DNA from: Bacteroides sp.
GTDB lineage: Bacteria > Bacteroidota > Bacteroidia > Bacteroidales > Muribaculaceae
DNA length: 64,000 nt
Reading direction: 5' to 3'
Assembly: GCA_014802445.1 (NCBI GenBank)
Contig: JAAVCF010000002.1
Location: 155,363 to 219,362 of the forward strand
Below the pieces are notes generated by a model. That model was not told the origin of the DNA and made no database searches. It saw only the letters and a list, made by a program, of their open reading frames with translations. Both the position numbers and the translations under genes were made by a program. Positions 15,819 to 24,067 of the stretch are shown here, piece by piece. Numbering within the stretch: the stretch's first letter is position 1; each line of letters begins with the position of its first letter.

Positions 15819-16605
15819 AGCGGGAGATGATTGACTGTGAGAGCAAACGATAGATTTCGGCATTGGCAGGCGAGAGCATGGCCTGATGAGCCTCCATGAC
15901 GGAGCGGTCGCCACGCCGCGCGGGGCCGGTCTGCCCGTCGGATGGATTATCGTCGGCCGCCTTTTCAAGAGTCTCCTTCAGCAGAGGGACGAGCACGTCA
16001 AACGACAGGTCGTCGGCCGTGAGGAGATCATCGGCGATGGCCCACAGATGGTTGGCGAAATTACAGGCGAACACGGCGGCCACGTGGAGGCGGCGGCGGC
16101 GCTCGCTGTCAGCCTCGTGAACAGTGTCTGACAGGCTGTCGGCAAGACGGCGCAGAGTCACCATAGCCTCCTCGGTGCTTGCCTCGATGAAGATGGGCAC
16201 ACGGGCCATGCGCACCTCGCGGCTGCGACTGAAAGTCTGCAACGGATAGAGCACACCGTAGCGCGGCCCCAGCGGAGCCAGAACGGAGGCAGGGAGCGAG
16301 CCCGAGGTGTGGAGCCAAAGGGTGTCAGAGCGCGGGGTGAGCGACGCCACAAGCTGCGCCACGGCATCGTCAGTGACAGAGATGATTACGATGTCTGCGT
16401 CAGGCATCATATCCTCCACTCGGTCAATGGCCTCGGCAACAGCGAGCTTACCGGCAAGAGCCTCGGCATGCGCCAGGTGAGGGCTGTAAATCTGACGGAC
16501 ACTGTAGCCCACGGTGTCGTCAAGGGCGCGGGCCAGCGAAGTGGCCACGCCCCCTGAACCGAGAATCACCACAGAGGTGTCAAGACCTAAATCATTCAGC
16601 ATCAT
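15805..16605 (-). CDS. Rossmann-fold/DUF2520 oxidoreductase-like protein
   Basis: 266 residues. N-terminal NAD(P)-binding Rossmann with VVILGSGGVATSLA (residues about 9-22) and IVIISVTDDAV, then a helical C-terminal half as in the DUF2520 family, a fold shared with ketopantoate-reductase-like enzymes. Substrate is not known for the family. Overlaps the nitroreductase gene at its start by 14 bp and the KdsC-like gene at its end by 14 bp, so all belong to one leftward transcript. Confidence 0.85.
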   Translation of the reverse strand: MMLNDLGLDTSVVILGSGGVATSLARALDDTVGYSVRQIYSPHLAHAEALAGKLAVAEAIDRVEDMMPDADIVIISVTDDAVAQLVASLTPRSDTLWLHTSGSLPASVLAPLGPRYGVLYPLQTFSRSREVRMARVPIFIEASTEEAMVTLRRLADSLSDTVHEADSERRRRLHVAAVFACNFANHLWAIADDLLTADDLSFDVLVPLLKETLEKAADDNPSDGQTGPARRGDRSVMEAHQAMLSPANAEIYRLLSQSIISRYDFL

Positions 16606-17137
16606 CTTGGCGGAATGAGCCTACATGAACCTTCTCCCAAAGGAGCTTGTCAGGGTCAACGGGCTTGCGCTGTTCATTGATGTGGCCGAAGGTGACGGCA
16701 CACATGGGGTTAAGATTGTCAGGGATTCCGAGGAGAGCTCTGACGGCTTCCTCCGAGGGGGTGCCGTCGGCAGTCATGCGGCCGCGAAACTCCACCCAGC
16801 AAGAGCCGAGGCCAAGCGCGGCGGCCTGCAGCTGCATATAGCTTGCGGCCACGGAGCCGTCCTCAATCCAGGCTTCCGACTTCTCGGGGTCCATGGCCAC
16901 AACCACTGCGAGAACGCAGTTTTTGAGAGGCACGGTGCCGCCCATCTTGCAGTCGGCCAGACCGAGAAGCGTGTTCTTGTCCTCCACCACCACAAACTGC
17001 CAGGCGCGGCTGCTCTTGGAGCATGGCGACAGGAGTGCGGCTTCAAGGATGAGCTTCACTTCATCAGCGGTGAGAGGTTGGTCAGTGTATTTACGGATTG
17101 AATGACGCTCAATGAGCATCTGGTGGAAATCTTTCAT
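16592..17137 (-). CDS. Nitroreductase-family flavoprotein
   Basis: 181 residues with RHSIRKYTDQPL at the start (FMN-binding Arg-Ser-Ile-Arg pattern), AALLSPCSKSSRAWQFVVV, and a C-terminal GHINEQRKPVD segment. These enzymes use FMN and NAD(P)H to reduce quinones, nitro groups or flavins. The member's substrate cannot be predicted. First gene of a four-gene leftward run. No consensus promoter is evident in the 68 bp ahead. Confidence 0.9.
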   Translation of the reverse strand: MKDFHQMLIERHSIRKYTDQPLTADEVKLILEAALLSPCSKSSRAWQFVVVEDKNTLLGLADCKMGGTVPLKNCVLAVVVAMDPEKSEAWIEDGSVAASYMQLQAAALGLGSCWVEFRGRMTADGTPSEEAVRALLGIPDNLNPMCAVTFGHINEQRKPVDPDKLLWEKVHVGSFRQDDAE

Positions 17138-17205
17138 AGAGGTATTGACTTTAAGAGTATCAAACTAATAACCCCCGGGCGCCTGAAAAAGTTCCGGCCT
17201 GAAAA

Positions 17206-18147
17206 TCAGCGGCCATACACCCAAGCATCAGGATAGCGGGCGGAAATGGCGGAAGTTTTAGCGGCAGTGGCATCGTCAAAAGTGCCGGCCTGAGCCACAT
17301 AGACACGGTAACGGCCGTCGGCGGCGAGGATTCGCAGCGAGGGGTCGCCCATCCAGGCAATGAACCGGCGGGCCTGAGAATGAGATGTCAGAGAGGCCAC
17401 TATGAGATAGAAATCGCCGCGTTCAGCATGGGCGACCGCGGCTTCAGGCTCTGCTTCAGCCGCGGGGATGGCTATAAGGAGTTCACCGTCGGTGTGCACA
17501 TCGTCAGTGACAAGCGATGAAGCCCGGGCCGACACGTGCGACGGACTCATGGATGCAAAATCCACCTTTGATGCAGGGTCAGTGAGCGAGCGGTCAGTGA
17601 GCGCAAAGCCCATGATGAGGAGCACGGCCATGGCAGCGGCAACCCTCACAAAAGCGGGGATGCGCACGCGGCGGCCGCGGCGGGGCTGAGCGGCGGGGCT
17701 GAACGGCTCGATGGCGGGAACCTCCGCCTGACGGCGAACGCGCACAGCGGGGAGAGCGCCAAGGGCAGCGTTGGCCACACAGTCCTCAAAAGGCTCAAAC
17801 AGAGGGGATGCGGCCGACTCGGAGCGCACAAAGCGACCCACGCGGGGAATCACCACCTCGCCGTCAAGCTCAAGCTGATGGCGCAGGGAATCCACCTCAG
17901 CGGCAATGGCATCCACGGCCTTGACATAGGTGAGTCCCTCGCGGCGGCTGACGCTGTTGGCCAGCAGACCGTCGTTGGCATTGACGGCGGCGTTGAACGT
18001 CACCTCACGGCGGGGAGCCAGAAAGCAACCCGAAGCCTCATCGAAACGCGCCGAGACGCGGCTGACGATGAAAGCGCCCCACCCCGGCACGATGACACAG
18101 TCATGGCGCGTGAGCAGATAGGCTATATGTTCCGTAAGGCGAATCAT
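17206..18147 (-). CDS. HU-like (CCDC81-type) and SPOR-domain membrane protein
   Basis: 313 residues. The N-terminal 130 residues match the two prokaryotic HU-like domains of the CCDC81 type (HIAYLLTRHDCVIVPGWGAF; EVVIPRVGRF). A membrane helix follows at about 170-186 (VAAAMAVLLIMGFAL), and a SPOR domain ends the protein (FYLIVASLTSHSQARRF, YRVYVAQAGTF). SPOR binds denuded septal peptidoglycan, so this protein would sit in the inner membrane near the division site with an HU-like part in the cytoplasm. The architecture is characteristic of Bacteroidetes. Its -7 element lies only 4 nt ahead of the ATG. Confidence 0.85.
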   Translation of the reverse strand: MIRLTEHIAYLLTRHDCVIVPGWGAFIVSRVSARFDEASGCFLAPRREVTFNAAVNANDGLLANSVSRREGLTYVKAVDAIAAEVDSLRHQLELDGEVVIPRVGRFVRSESAASPLFEPFEDCVANAALGALPAVRVRRQAEVPAIEPFSPAAQPRRGRRVRIPAFVRVAAAMAVLLIMGFALTDRSLTDPASKVDFASMSPSHVSARASSLVTDDVHTDGELLIAIPAAEAEPEAAVAHAERGDFYLIVASLTSHSQARRFIAWMGDPSLRILAADGRYRVYVAQAGTFDDATAAKTSAISARYPDAWVYGR

Positions 18148-18151
18148 GTTG

Positions 18152-18159
18152 CAAAGTTA
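18152..18159 (-). promoter_or_regulatory. -7 element adjacent to the HU-like/SPOR start
   Basis: Minus strand TAACTTTG, then CAAC, then ATG. With the transcription start expected some five bases after the element, the mRNA would begin at or next to the ATG. No good -33 at 19-21 bp, so it is moderate evidence. Confidence 0.5.
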
Positions 18160-18225
18160 GCAAAAAAATTCCGCTGATGAAACACCTTGCTCAAAAATTG
18201 CGGTACTTTCCTGATGAACGTCAGC

Positions 18226-18251
18226 AGCGCGGGCCCGAGGGGGTCCGCGCT
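18226..18251. other. GC-rich hairpin downstream of the amylase gene
   Basis: An 11-bp stem (AGCGCGGGCCC / GGGTCCGCGCT, one G-U) with a GAGG loop, 28 bp past the amylase stop. No T-run follows in either direction, so it may be a factor-dependent terminator or mRNA-stabilising hairpin. Confidence 0.5.
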
Positions 18252-18279
18252 ACGATATGAGGGAGTGGAATTGCGGGTA

Positions 18280-19695
18280 TTAATAAAGGAGGCACGAGGT
18301 GAGGGCGGGGATGCGACCTGTGAGGCGACCGTTTTTGACCTTGAATGAGAGCGAGTGGACAGCGTCGGTGTAGGTGCCGTCAGGGAGCATCGAGGGGAGG
18401 TCAATCTTGCGGTCCTTCTGCGAGATATTGGCCACGGCCACACCGCGAGAGCCGCGGCTCACGGCCACTACAGAGCCGTCGTTGGTCCAGTCAATCTTCT
18501 CGGGCTCGCCGGCCATGGTCTGACGGAAGCGGTTGACAGCCACCACCTCAGGATGCTTGAACTCATCGTTGCCACGGGCACCGACGAGGTTGTTACCCCA
18601 GTAGTTCTCGCGAGTGCTGCCGGCGGGGCGGCTGAAGAAGAGGGGCGTGCCCTGAGCGCGGGCGGTGAGGATTACCCAGCCCTGACGGATGAGTTCGTCG
18701 GGCAGGTGGGCGCTTTCGTGAGCGTTGCAATAGGTGTCGTGTGATTCCACCCATGTCACCAGATGGTCAGGAGCGGGATGGTGCCATGAAAGGAGGTCGT
18801 CGGCCTTGGCATCTCCGGCTTCGAGAGCCTTGCGCAGAGCATGACCGTAAGAGCTGGCAGTGAGGTCCATATATTCGGCATACTCCGTTTCCTTGGTGTT
18901 GCGGTCCTGGAGCACCTCGCCGTAGATAAAGAGGCTGTCAGGCATCAGGAGAGAGAGGCCCTTGACGGCTTCGCGGCCTGTGGCCACGTCCCAGAAATTA
19001 TTGCGGGTGGACTTTGCGTCGAGGGGATCGGAGGGGAGGCCTATGTGTTTGGCGGTATCATAGCGGAAGCCTCGGGCGCCGAGGTTCACCAGATCGTTGA
19101 CATACTGGAGATAGTAATACTGAAAATCAGGGTTTTCAGTGTTGACATCGGGGAGGCCGCCCATCTCGCCGGTGGTACACTCATAGCGGTCGTTCCACTT
19201 GGTGATGGGGGTGAAGCCGTTGGCATGGTAGAGGTTCTCATGGCCGCCTACGGCGCGGTCAAGGTCAGGGAGCACGGCAGTGTGGTCAATGGCTGTGTGA
19301 TTGGGGAGCACATCCACGATGACCTTGACATTATACTTCATGGCACTGTCCGCCATGGCCTTGAACTGGTCACGGGTGCCGAGGAGATAGTTGCCTATCT
19401 TCCAGTCAGTGGGCTGATAGTAATAATACCACTTTCCCTTACGCTCGTCGCCCTCGCTGCTGAAGAGAGCCATGCCACCGTCCTCGCCAACATAGCAGGT
19501 GTTGGCGGGTGAAGTCTGGACATAGGTGTAACCGGCCTCGGCAATGTCACGCATATTGGCGGCGATGGTGTCGAATGACCATGACCAAGCGTGGAGAATC
19601 ACGTCGCCGGGGAGCGCTTTGCTCTGCCGGGATCCGGCCTGTGCGCCTGTGGCAAGGAGAGCCACGGCGGCTGCTGAAATCAAAAGTTTTTTCAT
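18280..19695 (-). CDS. Secreted alpha-amylase, GH13
   Basis: 471 residues with a cleavable signal (MKKLLISAAAVALLATGAQA-G). GH13 regions are complete: region I VIVDVLPNH (about 125-133), nucleophile D213 in GFRYDTAKH, acid/base E260 in FIYGEVL, and transition-state D320 in WVESHDTY. It hydrolyses alpha-1,4-glucans and, being exported, acts in the periplasm or beyond. Only 18 bp separate it from ribD, an unusual partner, so it may be co-transcribed with purE-ispG-ribD. There is no susCD pair near it, unlike the classic starch-utilisation loci of the phylum. Confidence 0.93.
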   Translation of the reverse strand: MKKLLISAAAVALLATGAQAGSRQSKALPGDVILHAWSWSFDTIAANMRDIAEAGYTYVQTSPANTCYVGEDGGMALFSSEGDERKGKWYYYYQPTDWKIGNYLLGTRDQFKAMADSAMKYNVKVIVDVLPNHTAIDHTAVLPDLDRAVGGHENLYHANGFTPITKWNDRYECTTGEMGGLPDVNTENPDFQYYYLQYVNDLVNLGARGFRYDTAKHIGLPSDPLDAKSTRNNFWDVATGREAVKGLSLLMPDSLFIYGEVLQDRNTKETEYAEYMDLTASSYGHALRKALEAGDAKADDLLSWHHPAPDHLVTWVESHDTYCNAHESAHLPDELIRQGWVILTARAQGTPLFFSRPAGSTRENYWGNNLVGARGNDEFKHPEVVAVNRFRQTMAGEPEKIDWTNDGSVVAVSRGSRGVAVANISQKDRKIDLPSMLPDGTYTDAVHSLSFKVKNGRLTGRIPALTSCLLY

Positions 19696-19713
19696 GATAG
19701 CAAGTATGATTAA

Positions 19714-20709
19714 TTAATGAGTGTTGGCTATATAAATAAGGTGGGAATCCATGACTATGGGCGCCTCGCCGGGCAGACTGATGCGCGGGGCCTTAACGGT
19801 GACGGTCTTGGAGGCGAGGCGGCATGAAGGGTCCACCTCCACATGGAGCGCATCGTAGAGGCCCGCGTCAATGAACGATTGGAGCAGGCGCGCACCACCC
19901 TCCACGAGGAGCGATGTGACCCCCTGCTCATAGAGCGCCGCAGCGAGCTCGGCGACAGACGGCTCGCCACACACCTGCCAGCCGTCAGGAGCCACCGTGA
20001 GCCCTGAACGGGAGGCTACGAAGCGACGGGGGGAGTCACCTGCAAAATGGCGCACGGTGAGTGATGGAGCATCGGCCCAGAGGGTTCCGGAGCCCACGAG
20101 GATAGCATCGTGACAGGCGCGAAGCTTGTGGGCCTCGGCGCGGGTCACAGGCGACGAGATGGCGGCAGGACCTTCGCCGGGATTGCGGCCGTCAATGTAG
20201 CCGTCGGCACTCTGAGCCCATTTAAGGGTGATGAAAGGACGACGGAGAGTGTGAGCGGTGAAAAAGGGACGGTTGAGGCTGCGCGCCTCCTCCTCCATCA
20301 GACCGGTGAGCACCTCGACGCCCGCCTCGCGAAGCATGGCCACTCCCCTGCCCGACACCTTGGCGAAGGGGTCGAGCGTGGCGGCGATTACGCGCGGGAT
20401 GCCTGACTCGATGATGAGCTTGGCGCAGGGGGGCGTCTTGCCGTAGTGGCTGCACGGTTCGAGAGTCACATAGATGGTTGACTGCGAGAGCAGATGGCGG
20501 TCAGAAGGAGCTACGGAAGCCACGGCATTGACCTCGGCGTGGCCTTCGCCGCAGCGGCGGTGCCACCCCTCGCCTATGACGCGGCCTGAGGGTGTGGCGA
20601 TGACGGCGCCCACCATAGGATTGGGGTGAGCGTGGAGAGCGCCGTCGCGTGCCAGCTGCAGCGCACGGCGCATCATCAGGGCGTCAACAGAGGAGAAAGC
20701 GGAATTCAT
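19714..20709 (-). CDS. ribD: Bifunctional riboflavin deaminase/reductase
   Basis: Two early riboflavin steps: deamination of the pyrimidine from GTP and reduction of its ribose. Length 331 is typical. Deaminase domain: zinc ligands H57 and E59 (GHAEVNA), C86 and C95 (LEPCSHYGKTPPCAK). The reductase domain follows from about 150 with FITLKWAQSADGYIDG and SLLVEGGARLL. Translation is coupled to ispG (4-bp overlap). Partner of ribH elsewhere in the window. Identification is firm. Confidence 0.96.
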   Translation of the reverse strand: MNSAFSSVDALMMRRALQLARDGALHAHPNPMVGAVIATPSGRVIGEGWHRRCGEGHAEVNAVASVAPSDRHLLSQSTIYVTLEPCSHYGKTPPCAKLIIESGIPRVIAATLDPFAKVSGRGVAMLREAGVEVLTGLMEEEARSLNRPFFTAHTLRRPFITLKWAQSADGYIDGRNPGEGPAAISSPVTRAEAHKLRACHDAILVGSGTLWADAPSLTVRHFAGDSPRRFVASRSGLTVAPDGWQVCGEPSVAELAAALYEQGVTSLLVEGGARLLQSFIDAGLYDALHVEVDPSCRLASKTVTVKAPRISLPGEAPIVMDSHLIYIANTH

Positions 20710-22343
20710 AAGTCGTAGCCTTCCGACTTGAGGAACTCCACCAGGCGCGGGATGGCCTCATCCTGAGGGATGTTGCGCATCACGCACTCCTTGCCCTTAT
20801 AGAGGCTCACACGGCCCACACCGGCGCCAACGTAGCCATAGTCAGCGTCGGCCATCTCGCCGGGGCCGTTGACTATACAGCCCATCACGCCTATTTTCAG
20901 CCCTTTGAGCGAAGCGGTGGCCTCCTTGACACGGCGGAGGGTGTCCTGAAGGTCAAAGAGGGTGCGGCCGCAGCCGGGGCAGGCAATATACTCTGTGCGG
21001 GTGATGCGCAGGCGGGCAGCCTGAAGGATGCCGAAAGCAAGCGACACACACTCGCGGGGTGTGAGTGCCGTGGATTCTATCATCACGCCTCCTGTAAAGC
21101 CGTTCATGAGCAAGGTGCCGAGCATGACCGAAGGCAGCACCGTGGCACGCTCGCGGCTCTCACCTTCGAGGCGACAGCTGACAATCACTCGGTTAGTGAT
21201 GGCCGCCGCGCGGAGCTCGCTGATGCGCGCCATCGCGGCGGCGGAGAAGTTGGGGTGACTGCCGGTGAGGAGGATGATTGAGGAGGGGGTGACGGTGAGC
21301 TTCTCAGGCGAATCGGCCAGGTCATGACGCACTATGCGGGAATCGTCGGCAAAGATGTCAGGCGAGCGGTCAGGGTCGAAATCATCGCTGCGCACAGCCG
21401 AGGCCACCATGGGGACAGTACCGTGAGGGTCGGGAGCCAAGGGCGCGTCGGAATCTATGGAGGGAGCTGAGGCGAGAGAGGCGATATAGTCGGCTATAAT
21501 CCGCGCCACGGGCACCTCGGCCTCGGGGGCCTCGCTGAGACTCACACGAATGGTGTCGCCGAGACCCTCGGAGAGGAGGGTGCCGATGCCTACGGCACTC
21601 TTCACTCGGCCATCCTCGCCATCGCCGGCCTCGGTCACTCCCAGATGGAGCGGGAAGTGCATATCCTCGGCATCCATGGCCTTGACAAGCAGGCGCACGG
21701 TCTGCACCATTACCACCACATTGGAGGCCTTGATGGAGATGACAATGCGGCTGAATCCGCGGCGACGGGCCACGCGGAGAAACTCCATGGCGCTCTCCAC
21801 CATGCCGGCGGGAGTGTCGCCATAGCGGCTCATGATGCGGTCAGAGAGCGAGCCGTGGTTCACGCCGAGACGCACGGCTGTGTCATTGGCCACGCAGAGG
21901 TCAAGGAACTCGCCAAACACTCGCTCGATTTTCTCAAGCTCGGCGGCATACTCGGCGTCGGTGTAGTCAATCTTCTTGAACACGCGGCCCGGATCGACGA
22001 AATTTCCGGGATTGATGCGGACCTTCTCCACCCTTGTGGCGGCGTCAAAAGCCGCCTTGGGATTGAAGTGGATGTCGGCCACAAGAGGGATGTCGACCCC
22101 ACGGTCGCGCAGTCCGGCGCGGATGGAGGCGAGATTCTCGCTCTCGCGCACCCCCTGGGCCGTGAGGCGCACAATGTGGGCCCCGGCAGCAGCAATGCGC
22201 TCACACTGAGCTATACTGCCCTCGGTGTCCATTGTGGAGGTGTTGGTCATTGACTGGAGCTTCACGGGATTGTCTGCTCCAATCTCAACATTGCCCACAC
22301 GGACGGCCACTGTGGGGCGGCGACGGTAATCGTAGCGGCCCAT
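20706..22343 (-). CDS. ispG: 4-hydroxy-3-methylbut-2-enyl diphosphate synthase
   Basis: Fe4S4 enzyme of the MEP isoprenoid pathway, converting MEcPP to HMBPP. 545 residues, the longer form with an extra middle domain, as in Bacteroidetes and plants, versus about 370 in E. coli. The N-terminal TIM barrel starts RRRPTVAVRVGNVEIG and KLQSMTNTSTMD. Cluster ligands in the end domain: ACPGCGRT and GVMGCIVNGPGEM. It overlaps purE by 1 bp and ribD by 4 bp. Dxr, the first committed MEP step, is encoded in the same window. Confidence 0.96.
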   Translation of the reverse strand: MGRYDYRRRPTVAVRVGNVEIGADNPVKLQSMTNTSTMDTEGSIAQCERIAAAGAHIVRLTAQGVRESENLASIRAGLRDRGVDIPLVADIHFNPKAAFDAATRVEKVRINPGNFVDPGRVFKKIDYTDAEYAAELEKIERVFGEFLDLCVANDTAVRLGVNHGSLSDRIMSRYGDTPAGMVESAMEFLRVARRRGFSRIVISIKASNVVVMVQTVRLLVKAMDAEDMHFPLHLGVTEAGDGEDGRVKSAVGIGTLLSEGLGDTIRVSLSEAPEAEVPVARIIADYIASLASAPSIDSDAPLAPDPHGTVPMVASAVRSDDFDPDRSPDIFADDSRIVRHDLADSPEKLTVTPSSIILLTGSHPNFSAAAMARISELRAAAITNRVIVSCRLEGESRERATVLPSVMLGTLLMNGFTGGVMIESTALTPRECVSLAFGILQAARLRITRTEYIACPGCGRTLFDLQDTLRRVKEATASLKGLKIGVMGCIVNGPGEMADADYGYVGAGVGRVSLYKGKECVMRNIPQDEAIPRLVEFLKSEGYDL

Positions 22344-22855
22344 CAGTTGGTTTTGAACTTAAACTTCACCTCGGCCAGATCACTGTTGGCCTTGACAATC
22401 TTGTCGCTCAGGCGCGAGCGGAACACCTCATAGCGGGCGGCGAGAGCGTCGTCGGCCAGGCTCATGATCTGCACAGCCAGCACGGCGGCATTGAGGGCAC
22501 CGTCAATGGCCACAGTGGCCACGGGGATGCCCGGAGGCATCTGGACAATGGCAAGAAGAGCGTCCTGACCGTCGAGAGTGGACGAGATGGGCACACCGAT
22601 AACAGGCAGCGGAGTCATGGCGGCAATCACTCCGGGCAGCGCGGCGGCCATGCCTGCAGCGGCGATAATCACCTCAATGCCACGGGCCTTGGCTCCGCGG
22701 GCAAACTCTTCAACCTGAGCGGGAGTGCGATGAGCCGAGAGGGCGTTCATTTCAAAGGGCACCTCCATGGCATCGAAAAATTCAGCGGCTTTGCGCATGA
22801 TGGGCAGATCACTGGTGCTGCCCATGATTATACTTACTTTGGGATTCATAATCAT
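22343..22855 (-). CDS. purE: N5-carboxyaminoimidazole ribonucleotide mutase
   Basis: Purine pathway step moving the carboxyl from N5 to C4 of the imidazole. 170 residues, class I type. Signatures: [20 protein letters not shown] with catalytic His, [11 protein letters not shown] and PVIGVPI. Either of two close ATGs could serve: 22855 (MIMNPK) or 22849 (MNPK); the second leaves a more normal leader. It heads the purE-ispG-ribD(-amylase) operon from its own consensus promoter. Confidence 0.95.
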   Translation of the reverse strand: MIMNPKVSIIMGSTSDLPIMRKAAEFFDAMEVPFEMNALSAHRTPAQVEEFARGAKARGIEVIIAAAGMAAALPGVIAAMTPLPVIGVPISSTLDGQDALLAIVQMPPGIPVATVAIDGALNAAVLAVQIMSLADDALAARYEVFRSRLSDKIVKANSDLAEVKFKFKTN

Positions 22856-22868
22856 AAAAAAGTTTCCC

Positions 22869-22900
22869 CAAAATTACTCAACTTTTGCCAACGCCACAAA
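22869..22900 (-). promoter_or_regulatory. Promoter of purE-ispG-ribD
   Basis: On the minus strand: TTTG (22897-22900), 20 bp, TAATTTTG (22869-22876). Matches the consensus exactly and interlocks with the oppositely directed promoter of the barrel gene. Confidence 0.85.
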
Positions 22901-22915
22901 AAAAGCTTAATTTTG
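22884..22915 (+). promoter_or_regulatory. Promoter of the barrel-protein gene
   Basis: TTTG (22884-22887), 20 bp, TAATTTTG (22908-22915), 20 nt before the ATG. Its -33 lies inside the spacer of the purE promoter. Confidence 0.85.
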
Positions 22916-22935
22916 CGGCACTAACATATTTATTT

Positions 22936-23541
22936 ATGAAAAATTTTTTACGACTTTCTATTCTTGCCATCGTACTTGCTTTCGGTTCGATGGTTCCGGT
23001 ACAGAGCCAGATTCGTTTCGGTGTGAAAGCGGGTATGAACGTTGACCGCCTCAGCCTCAACTCCGACATCTTTGACAGTGAGAACCGCGCCGGCTTCACC
23101 GGTGGTGTGATGCTCGAGTTTACCGCTCCGATTATCGGTGTGGGCTTCGACCTCTCAGCCATGTATGTGCGCCGCAACGCCCGCTTCATGGAGGAAAACA
23201 ACATTGTGAGCAACAATCGTGACTATATCGACATTCCTCTGAACCTCAAATACAAACTCTCACTTCCCGCCATCTCCCACATCATCGCACCGTTTGTGAC
23301 CACCGGCCCCAGCGTGTCGTTCCTCACCAGCCGCAAGCACATCAGCGATGCCTACAAGAACCGCAGCGTGGACTGCGCCTGGAACTTCGGCCTTGGCGTG
23401 GAACTGGTGCGCAAGGTTCAGATTCACGCCTCATACGGCCTGGGGCTCACCAAGGCTATGGAGACCTTCGGAGTGGTCAACGGCGCCGACATCCAGGGCA
23501 AGAACCGCTACTGGACCGTCACCGCTGCCTATCTCTTCTAA
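22936..23541 (+). CDS. PorT-like outer-membrane beta-barrel protein
   Basis: 201 residues from the ATG giving a good signal peptide (MKNFLRLSILAIVLAFGSMV, cut near QSQ). The mature part starts IRFGVKAGMNVDRLS, alternates hydrophobic/polar strands with a GxxxG-rich pattern, and ends in ...TVTAAYLF with terminal Phe, the Bam recognition signal. This is the small eight-strand PorT/OmpA-like family of Bacteroidetes; its role is unknown here. A similar protein is encoded at 34.1-34.7 kb. An upstream in-frame ATG (22885) would place the signal internally and is rejected. Confidence 0.85.
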   Translation: MKNFLRLSILAIVLAFGSMVPVQSQIRFGVKAGMNVDRLSLNSDIFDSENRAGFTGGVMLEFTAPIIGVGFDLSAMYVRRNARFMEENNIVSNNRDYIDIPLNLKYKLSLPAISHIIAPFVTTGPSVSFLTSRKHISDAYKNRSVDCAWNFGLGVELVRKVQIHASYGLGLTKAMETFGVVNGADIQGKNRYWTVTAAYLF

Positions 23542-23567
23542 CCGTCCAATCCACTAACCCACAGCAT

Positions 23568-23605
23568 AAAGCGGGAACTTCATCACTGAAGCTCCCGCTT
23601 TTTTT
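23568..23605 (+). terminator. Intrinsic terminator of the barrel-protein gene
   Basis: 15-bp stem (AAAGCGGGAACTTCA / TGAAGCTCCCGCTTT, one mismatch), 4-nt loop, and a T-run of seven on the plus strand. Confidence 0.9.
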
Positions 23606-23682
23606 AAGACAGAAAAGAAGCGCAGGCAACGCTCAGGGACCGAGCACCGCCGCACACGCATGATGACAGAAAAAATCTTTGT

Positions 23683-23718
23683 TCATAAACTGTTCATCCC
23701 GTCCTCGCGGGAGCACAT
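23683..23718 (-). CDS. Possible short peptide after the riboswitch
   Basis: An 11-codon frame (starts MCSREDGMN) begins about 25 nt past the riboswitch core. No ribosome-binding signal stands out, and its size gives no statistical weight. Listed only because it is the sole frame the riboswitch could control before the terminator region of the opposite gene. Confidence 0.12.
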   Translation of the reverse strand: MCSREDGMNSL

Positions 23719-23739
23719 GTGAGATTGTGACACAACAAC

Positions 23740-23893
23740 GGAAACGGCAGGTATTCTGACTCGCTCCTTCCGTCCGCGCCTTCCCGGCCCGAGGCCAGTG
23801 GCATCACAGCGGCGGAATCATGAAGCTTACAGCAGCGGGACTGTCGAGGACTCTCACCTCGTTCCCATTTGAGCCCATACGGGGCACCGTTCC
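23740..23893 (-). ncRNA. Cobalamin riboswitch (orphan)
   Basis: Read on the minus strand: GGTGCC near the 5' end, AATGGGAACGAGGTG, then GACAGTCCCGCTGCTGTAAG, GCCACTGG, GGGAAGGCG and finally GAGTCAGAATACCTGCC (the B12 box at 23746-23762). Every conserved block of the cobalamin aptamer is present and in order. Such elements bind adenosyl- or methylcobalamin and usually repress a B12 transport or B12-replaceable gene directly downstream. Here the next 800 bp on that strand hold no gene; the transcript would instead run towards and antisense to the barrel-protein gene. Its own promoter is intact. Confidence 0.93.
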
Positions 23894-23898
23894 ATCCG

Positions 23899-23930
23899 CA
23901 AATTTACAACCTCCCTACCACTCCTGCAAA
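23899..23930 (-). promoter_or_regulatory. Promoter of the cobalamin riboswitch transcript
   Basis: Minus strand TTTG (23927-23930), 20 bp, TAAATTTG (23899-23906). Transcription would begin near 23893, precisely at the 5' edge of the aptamer. Confidence 0.85.
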
Positions 23931-23985
23931 ACTTTTCTCAAAAATATGATGCGAATATGATGCGCAAAAAAAGGGCAGCCTAATA

Positions 23986-24017
23986 TTTGTTCGCACGCAT
24001 AAAATGTTGTATCTTTG
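23986..24017 (+). promoter_or_regulatory. Promoter of the acyltransferase gene
   Basis: TTTG (23986-23989), 20 bp, TATCTTTG (24010-24017); a leader of about 45 nt follows before the ATG. Confidence 0.8.
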
Positions 24018-24067
24018 ACAGTTGTAAAAACTTATACCCAGTATAAATCCTGTTATAATTTGTCGCT

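Noticed and set aside
23740..23893. Riboswitch regulating the acyltransferase gene
   Set aside because: The aptamer reads on the minus strand; the acyltransferase is on the plus strand with its own promoter, so it is not in its leader.
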